Positions 62,776-64,000 of a stretch of DNA of 64,000 nucleotides are shown here, piece by piece; position 1 is the stretch's first letter; every line of letters starts with the position of its first letter. Made by a program: the position numbers and the translations under genes. Under the pieces are notes generated by a model. It ran no database searches. It worked only from the letters and a program-made list of their open reading frames with translations, and had not been told where the DNA came from. The DNA lies in contig SEMN01000456.1 in the NCBI GenBank assembly GCA_005408345.1, positions 361,153-425,152 on the forward strand. Direction: 5' to 3'. The DNA comes from Macquaria australasica. Taxonomy: Eukaryota; Chordata; Actinopteri; Centrarchiformes; Percichthyidae.

Positions 62776-63815
62776 GTATTTCATGTTTCCTGAAGTTACT
62801 CTGTCAAAGTTATTTAGGCTTTTTCACGTCCTCTCACCTTCCCTCCTCCTCCACGGACTGCCTTAATCATCACAGGGTATCCTATCTGGGCAGCCTCTGC
62901 TTGCAGCCTCTCATTTGATTGGTCCTCTCCATGGTAACCACCGATGATTGGCACCCCAGCAGCTGACATGATGTGTTTGGATGTGCTGAAAAAGGACACA
63001 GAGCAATACAGGTCAATTGGCACATATTCTACCTTCCTATCCACTTAAAGTTAGTCCTTTAAGGTACCAAAAAATATAAAACAATTATTACACCTGGAGA
63101 GAGCGTGTGTTACCTTTTAATGCCCATGTCTCGGATGGCAGAGGAAGGTGGCCCAATGAAGATGATGCCTTCCTGTTTACACGCCTCCGCAAACTCAGTG
63201 TTTTCTGACAGAAAGCCATAACCAGGGTGGACCGCCTAGAACAGTTAGAGGGATTAAAAAGACCTGAACATCATAATCTACACTTTCTTTAGTGGATCCT
63301 TTAAGCAGGACTAAAGGAAAACGATAGCATCACTTCTAAACATCACCAAGTAGAGGATTACTCACATGTGATCCAGACTTCTTGGCCACTTCCAAAACCT
63401 TCTCCATAGAGAGGTAACTCTGCTGGGAGGGTGGAGGGCCGATGTGGTAGGCTTCATCTGCCTACAAAGAAACCAAAGCAAAAACAGACTGTCTCCAGCT
63501 GAACATATCCAAGGCAAGTTTGAAAACTATTAACGGGCAGTGTAAAAAAAAAAAAAACACGTTAGCAACATGCTGTCTCATCGTGTTTGTTATCGTAGAA
63601 GGACGCAGAGAAGCAAATGACTACAAATACTAAATGACGCAGCTCTTTGCAAGACAGAGCTATCCAGCATCTCACCATGGCCACATGCATGGAGTGTCTG
63701 TCTGCATCGCTGTACACAGCCACAGAGCGGACGCCCATCTTCTTGGCCGTGCGCATCACACGACACGCGATCTCTCCTCGATTCGCAATCAGCACCTTCT
63801 CTATCCTTCCCGCCC
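55104..63815 (-). CDS. mccc1: MCCC1, methylcrotonoyl-CoA carboxylase subunit alpha, 5'-partial
   Basis: Biotin-containing subunit of mitochondrial 3-methylcrotonyl-CoA carboxylase, which carboxylates 3-methylcrotonyl-CoA to 3-methylglutaconyl-CoA in leucine catabolism (family knowledge). Seventeen exons give 682 codons including the stop. Domains in order: biotin carboxylase N-lobe (KVLIANRGEIACRVMRTAKK, HPGYGFLSEN), ATP-grasp with the GGGGKGMR loop, the EMNTRLQVEHPVSEMITG signature, biotin carboxylase C-lobe (FEARIYAEDP, HYDPMIAKLVVW), a linker domain, and a C-terminal biotinyl domain with AMKME, whose Lys codon at 55334-55336 is the biotinylation site (about residue 636 of this partial protein). 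Human MCCC1 is 725 aa; the missing roughly 45 N-terminal residues match a mitochondrial targeting peptide in exon(s) right of the window. No frameshift or lost catalytic residue seen. Confidence 0.96.
55328..55399 (-). CDS. mccc1: mccc1 exon (biotinylation site AMKM)
   Basis: 72 nt, 24 codons, phase 0 to 0. Encodes VLVKAGDKVAVGDALMVMIA then MKME. The Lys of AMKM is covalently biotinylated by holocarboxylase synthetase in this family. Donor gtgaga. Confidence 0.97.
55940..56190. repeat. MITE with long inverted ends
   Basis: 55943-55977 (GAGAGTTAGATGAGAAGATT plus GATACCACTCTCGTG) is the near-perfect reverse complement of 56150-56182. Between them is GTTAGCTTAGCATAAAGACT-GGAAGCAGGGGGAAACAGCT, which I recall as a common fish repeat. 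It lies in the mccc1 intron preceding the biotin-site exon. Confidence 0.7.
56832..56939 (-). CDS. mccc1: mccc1 exon (APMTGTIEK)
   Basis: 108 nt, 36 codons, phase 0 to 0. Encodes EGSAEVSVPVPKYLAGVSGS and GGAVAPMTGTIEK, the start of the biotinyl domain. Donor gtgagt. Confidence 0.95.
57331..57370. repeat. (CATA)n(CA)n microsatellite
   Basis: Tetranucleotide run changing into CA repeat, in an mccc1 intron. Confidence 0.85.
57385..57621 (+). repeat. family A, copy
   Basis: Contains TCTCTGGTTCCAGCTTTTCT, CATTTTATGGACCAAACAAT and the terminal ATTAGTTGCAGCCCTAA. Confidence 0.65.
57847..57984 (-). CDS. mccc1: mccc1 exon (linker domain)
   Basis: 138 nt, 46 codons, phase 0 to 0. Encodes IGEEVYHVTGEVEMEGGASF and CSVNGVKSRPKLVILDNTVH. 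Acceptor agattggcgag side preceded by cttccag; donor gtatgt. Confidence 0.94.
58509..58558 (-). CDS. mccc1: mccc1 exon (VDVVIVYNKDGSY)
   Basis: 50 nt, phase 1 to 0. Encodes KVDVVIVYNKDGSYTMQ. Acceptor tgtctttttag, donor gtgagc. Short, but matches human VTYNHDGSYSMQ. Confidence 0.92.
59165..59385 (+). repeat. family B repeat, copy 2
   Basis: Starts GTTGCCAGTTTATTAGGTAC, then AGTCTAATACAACAGC, TTAGAGAGGTGCTG, TGAACTGTATTGCATTA and GATGTGTTTCTG, collinear with 35385-35640. Confidence 0.55.
59465..59765 (+). repeat. family A, copy
   Basis: Starts GCGCTGCAGCCCATC; contains GCTGGTTCCAATGTCACAAA, GTGAGGATTTGTTGCTTTTC, ATTGTAAATTGAATATCTCGG and TTAAAGACCAACGGATTAATC. Confidence 0.6.
59886..59899 (+). 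promoter_or_regulatory. CTCF consensus motif (perfect match)
   Basis: CCACTAGGGGGCAG fits CCASYAGRKGGCRS at every position. Lies in an mccc1 intron, 30 bp beyond the donor of the exon at 59929-60015. Confidence 0.45.
59929..60015 (-). CDS. mccc1: mccc1 exon (DPFSPFGSSSGW)
   Basis: 87 nt, phase 1 to 1. Encodes DPFSPFGSSSGWRSNIQFNR and NMTLQLGDK. Acceptor gattttcag after (TG)n; donor gtaagt. A CTCF-like motif lies 30 bp away in the adjoining intron. Confidence 0.94.
60119..60335 (-). CDS. mccc1: mccc1 exon (NTNIDFLLSL)
   Basis: 217 nt, phase 0 to 1. Encodes IVGLNTNIDFLLSLSGHPEF, SFIPQHYADLFP and CQAALGLVLQERKRTQAF. Donor gtgagg. Confidence 0.96.
60546..60655 (-). CDS. mccc1: mccc1 exon (HYDPMIAKLV)
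   Basis: 110 nt, phase 1 to 0. Encodes GDEVSAHYDPMIAKLVVWGE and LRYCLRQYN. A (TG)n tract lies upstream of its acceptor (ttttcag). Confidence 0.95.
60662..60690 (-). repeat. (TG)n microsatellite at an mccc1 acceptor
   Basis: CA on +; ends about 7 bp from the acceptor of the exon at 60546-60655. Confidence 0.9.
61130..61313 (-). CDS. mccc1: mccc1 exon (FEARIYAEDP)
   Basis: 184 nt, phase 0 to 1. Encodes VAAGERLPLLQDDITLRGHS, FEARIYAEDPNNDFLPGAG and TRIETGVRD, the biotin carboxylase C-lobe. Donor gtaggg. Confidence 0.96.
61450..61577 (-). CDS. mccc1: mccc1 exon (NTRLQVEHPV)
   Basis: 128 nt, phase 1 to 0. Encodes GTVEFIMDSQHNFYFMEMN, then TRLQVEHPVSEMITGTDLVE. The Glu and Arg of this motif are the catalytic carboxylase residues. 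Donor gtgaga. Confidence 0.97.
61667..61748 (-). CDS. mccc1: mccc1 exon (PGISPEVRRKLG)
   Basis: 82 nt, phase 0 to 1. Encodes PGISPEVRRKLGEAAVRAAK and AVDYVGA. Acceptor tttttccag, donor gtgaga. Confidence 0.95.
62381..62492 (-). CDS. mccc1: mccc1 exon (HVEVQVFGD)
   Basis: 112 nt, phase 2 to 0. Encodes RHVEVQVFGDMHGNAVYLFE and RDCSVQRRHQKIIEEAPG, with ATP/bicarbonate-site residues. Donor gtgagt. Confidence 0.96.
62589..62710 (-). CDS. mccc1: mccc1 exon (GMRIARSD)
   Basis: 122 nt, phase 0 to 2. Completes the glycine loop (GMR), then LEQLESARREARKSFNDD and VEKFVEDP. A (TG)n tract (- strand) abuts its acceptor. Confidence 0.95.
62713..62773 (-). repeat. (TG)n microsatellite at an mccc1 acceptor
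   Basis: CA on +; about 60 bp with two CG interruptions, almost touching the acceptor of the exon at 62589-62710. Confidence 0.93.
62838..62985 (-). CDS. mccc1: mccc1 exon (GGGGK loop)
   Basis: 148 nt, phase 2 to 0. Encodes STSKHIMSAAGVPIIGGYHG and GYPVMIKAVRGGGGK, the glycine-rich ATP-grasp loop. Donor gtgaga. Confidence 0.96.
63114..63235 (-). CDS. mccc1: mccc1 exon (HPGYGFLSEN)
   Basis: 122 nt, phase 0 to 2. Encodes AVHPGYGFLSENTEFAEACK, then IIFIGPPSSAIRDMGIK. HPGYGFLSEN is the conserved biotin carboxylase motif. Donor gtaaca. Confidence 0.96.
63366..63461 (-). CDS. mccc1: mccc1 exon (ADEAYHIG)
   Basis: 96 nt, 32 codons, phase 0 to 0. Encodes ADEAYHIGPPPSQQSYLSME and AKKSGSH. Acceptor ctttgtag, donor gtgagt. 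Confidence 0.95.
63676..63815 (-). CDS. mccc1: mccc1 first exon in window (biotin carboxylase start)
   Basis: 140 nt. Enters with 1 nt owed from an upstream exon, leaves in phase 0. Encodes AGRIEKVLIANRGEIACRVM and SVAVYSDADRHSMHVAM. Acceptor cctctccag, donor gtgaga. A start codon just upstream is not expected because a normal splice acceptor precedes it. Confidence 0.95.
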
Positions 63816-64000
63816 CTGGAGAGGACACAGCAGGTCACTTGAGAGTTTTTTTTTCCAAAACAGTCGTCACAATCATTCTCATCAGTACTTGTTTAAGTCA
63901 TTTATCAAAAAAACAAAACAAATATTCTCTGCTTCTGGCTTTTCAAATGTGAGGATGTTGCTTTTCTCCGTTTTATATCATTAAAAACTGAATATATTTG
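63816..64000 (-). other. mccc1 intron and partial family A copy
   Basis: Upstream intron of mccc1. From about 63890 it shares TTCTGGCTTTTCAAATGTGA, GGATGTTGCTTTTCTC and ATATCATTAAAAACTGAATA with family A; the copy is cut by the window edge. Confidence 0.5.

Noticed and set aside
63562..63838. Possible mccc1 start codons just upstream of the first visible exon
   Set aside because: A normal splice acceptor precedes GRIEKV, and the family has an N-terminal mitochondrial peptide encoded upstream; starting here would remove it.

Overview
The window is intron-rich vertebrate nuclear DNA. The protein-level matches and the many short inverted-repeat transposons and TG/CA microsatellites point to a teleost fish, probably a spiny-rayed one; that last step is inference. 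There is no bacterial, viral, CRISPR or operon content. I did not find an undescribed biological system. The points worth a second look are alternative splicing of a flippase tail, transposon structure, and microsatellites lying on splice sites.

Layout. Bases 1-4881 are intron 1 or upstream sequence of the first gene, with no recognisable coding exon. From 4882 to 47460 on the + strand lies atp11b, a class VI P4-ATPase (phospholipid flippase). I resolved 29 coding exons (numbered 2-30), all GT-AG and with consistent phases. They sum to 1,150 residues plus a stop; only the short first exon is missing. Its 3' UTR runs to about 52.43 kb, where an AATAAA with a GT-rich downstream element sits. 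From 63815 down to 55104 on the - strand lies mccc1, the biotin-carrying alpha subunit of mitochondrial 3-methylcrotonyl-CoA carboxylase. I resolved 17 coding exons (682 codons including the stop); the exon(s) for the mitochondrial targeting peptide lie beyond the right edge. The two genes are convergent. In human the same pair flanks DCUN1D1, which I do not see here.

atp11b tail. After exon 28 there are three exon-like segments (32845-32930, 37245-37381, 41198-41361). Each enters in phase 0 and leaves in phase 2, so each can join the same last exon (47391-47460) but no two can be combined without a frameshift. This looks like a mutually exclusive set giving alternative cytosolic C-termini. 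The 41198 copy matches the usual ATP11B tail. A possible 24-nt in-frame microexon lies between exons 25 and 26.

Repeats. A 983-bp hAT-type element with a perfect 8-bp target duplication and a BED-finger remnant lies in intron 6. An 854-bp inverted-repeat element with a 5-bp duplication lies at 39967-40820. There are several MITEs, and a roughly 300-bp family with TAGGGCTGCAAC-like ends is present in about six copies. Microsatellites are dense and repeatedly abut splice sites in both genes. The two genes are not known to work together: ATP11B translocates aminophospholipids in endosomal membranes, and MCCC1 acts in leucine breakdown in the mitochondrial matrix.
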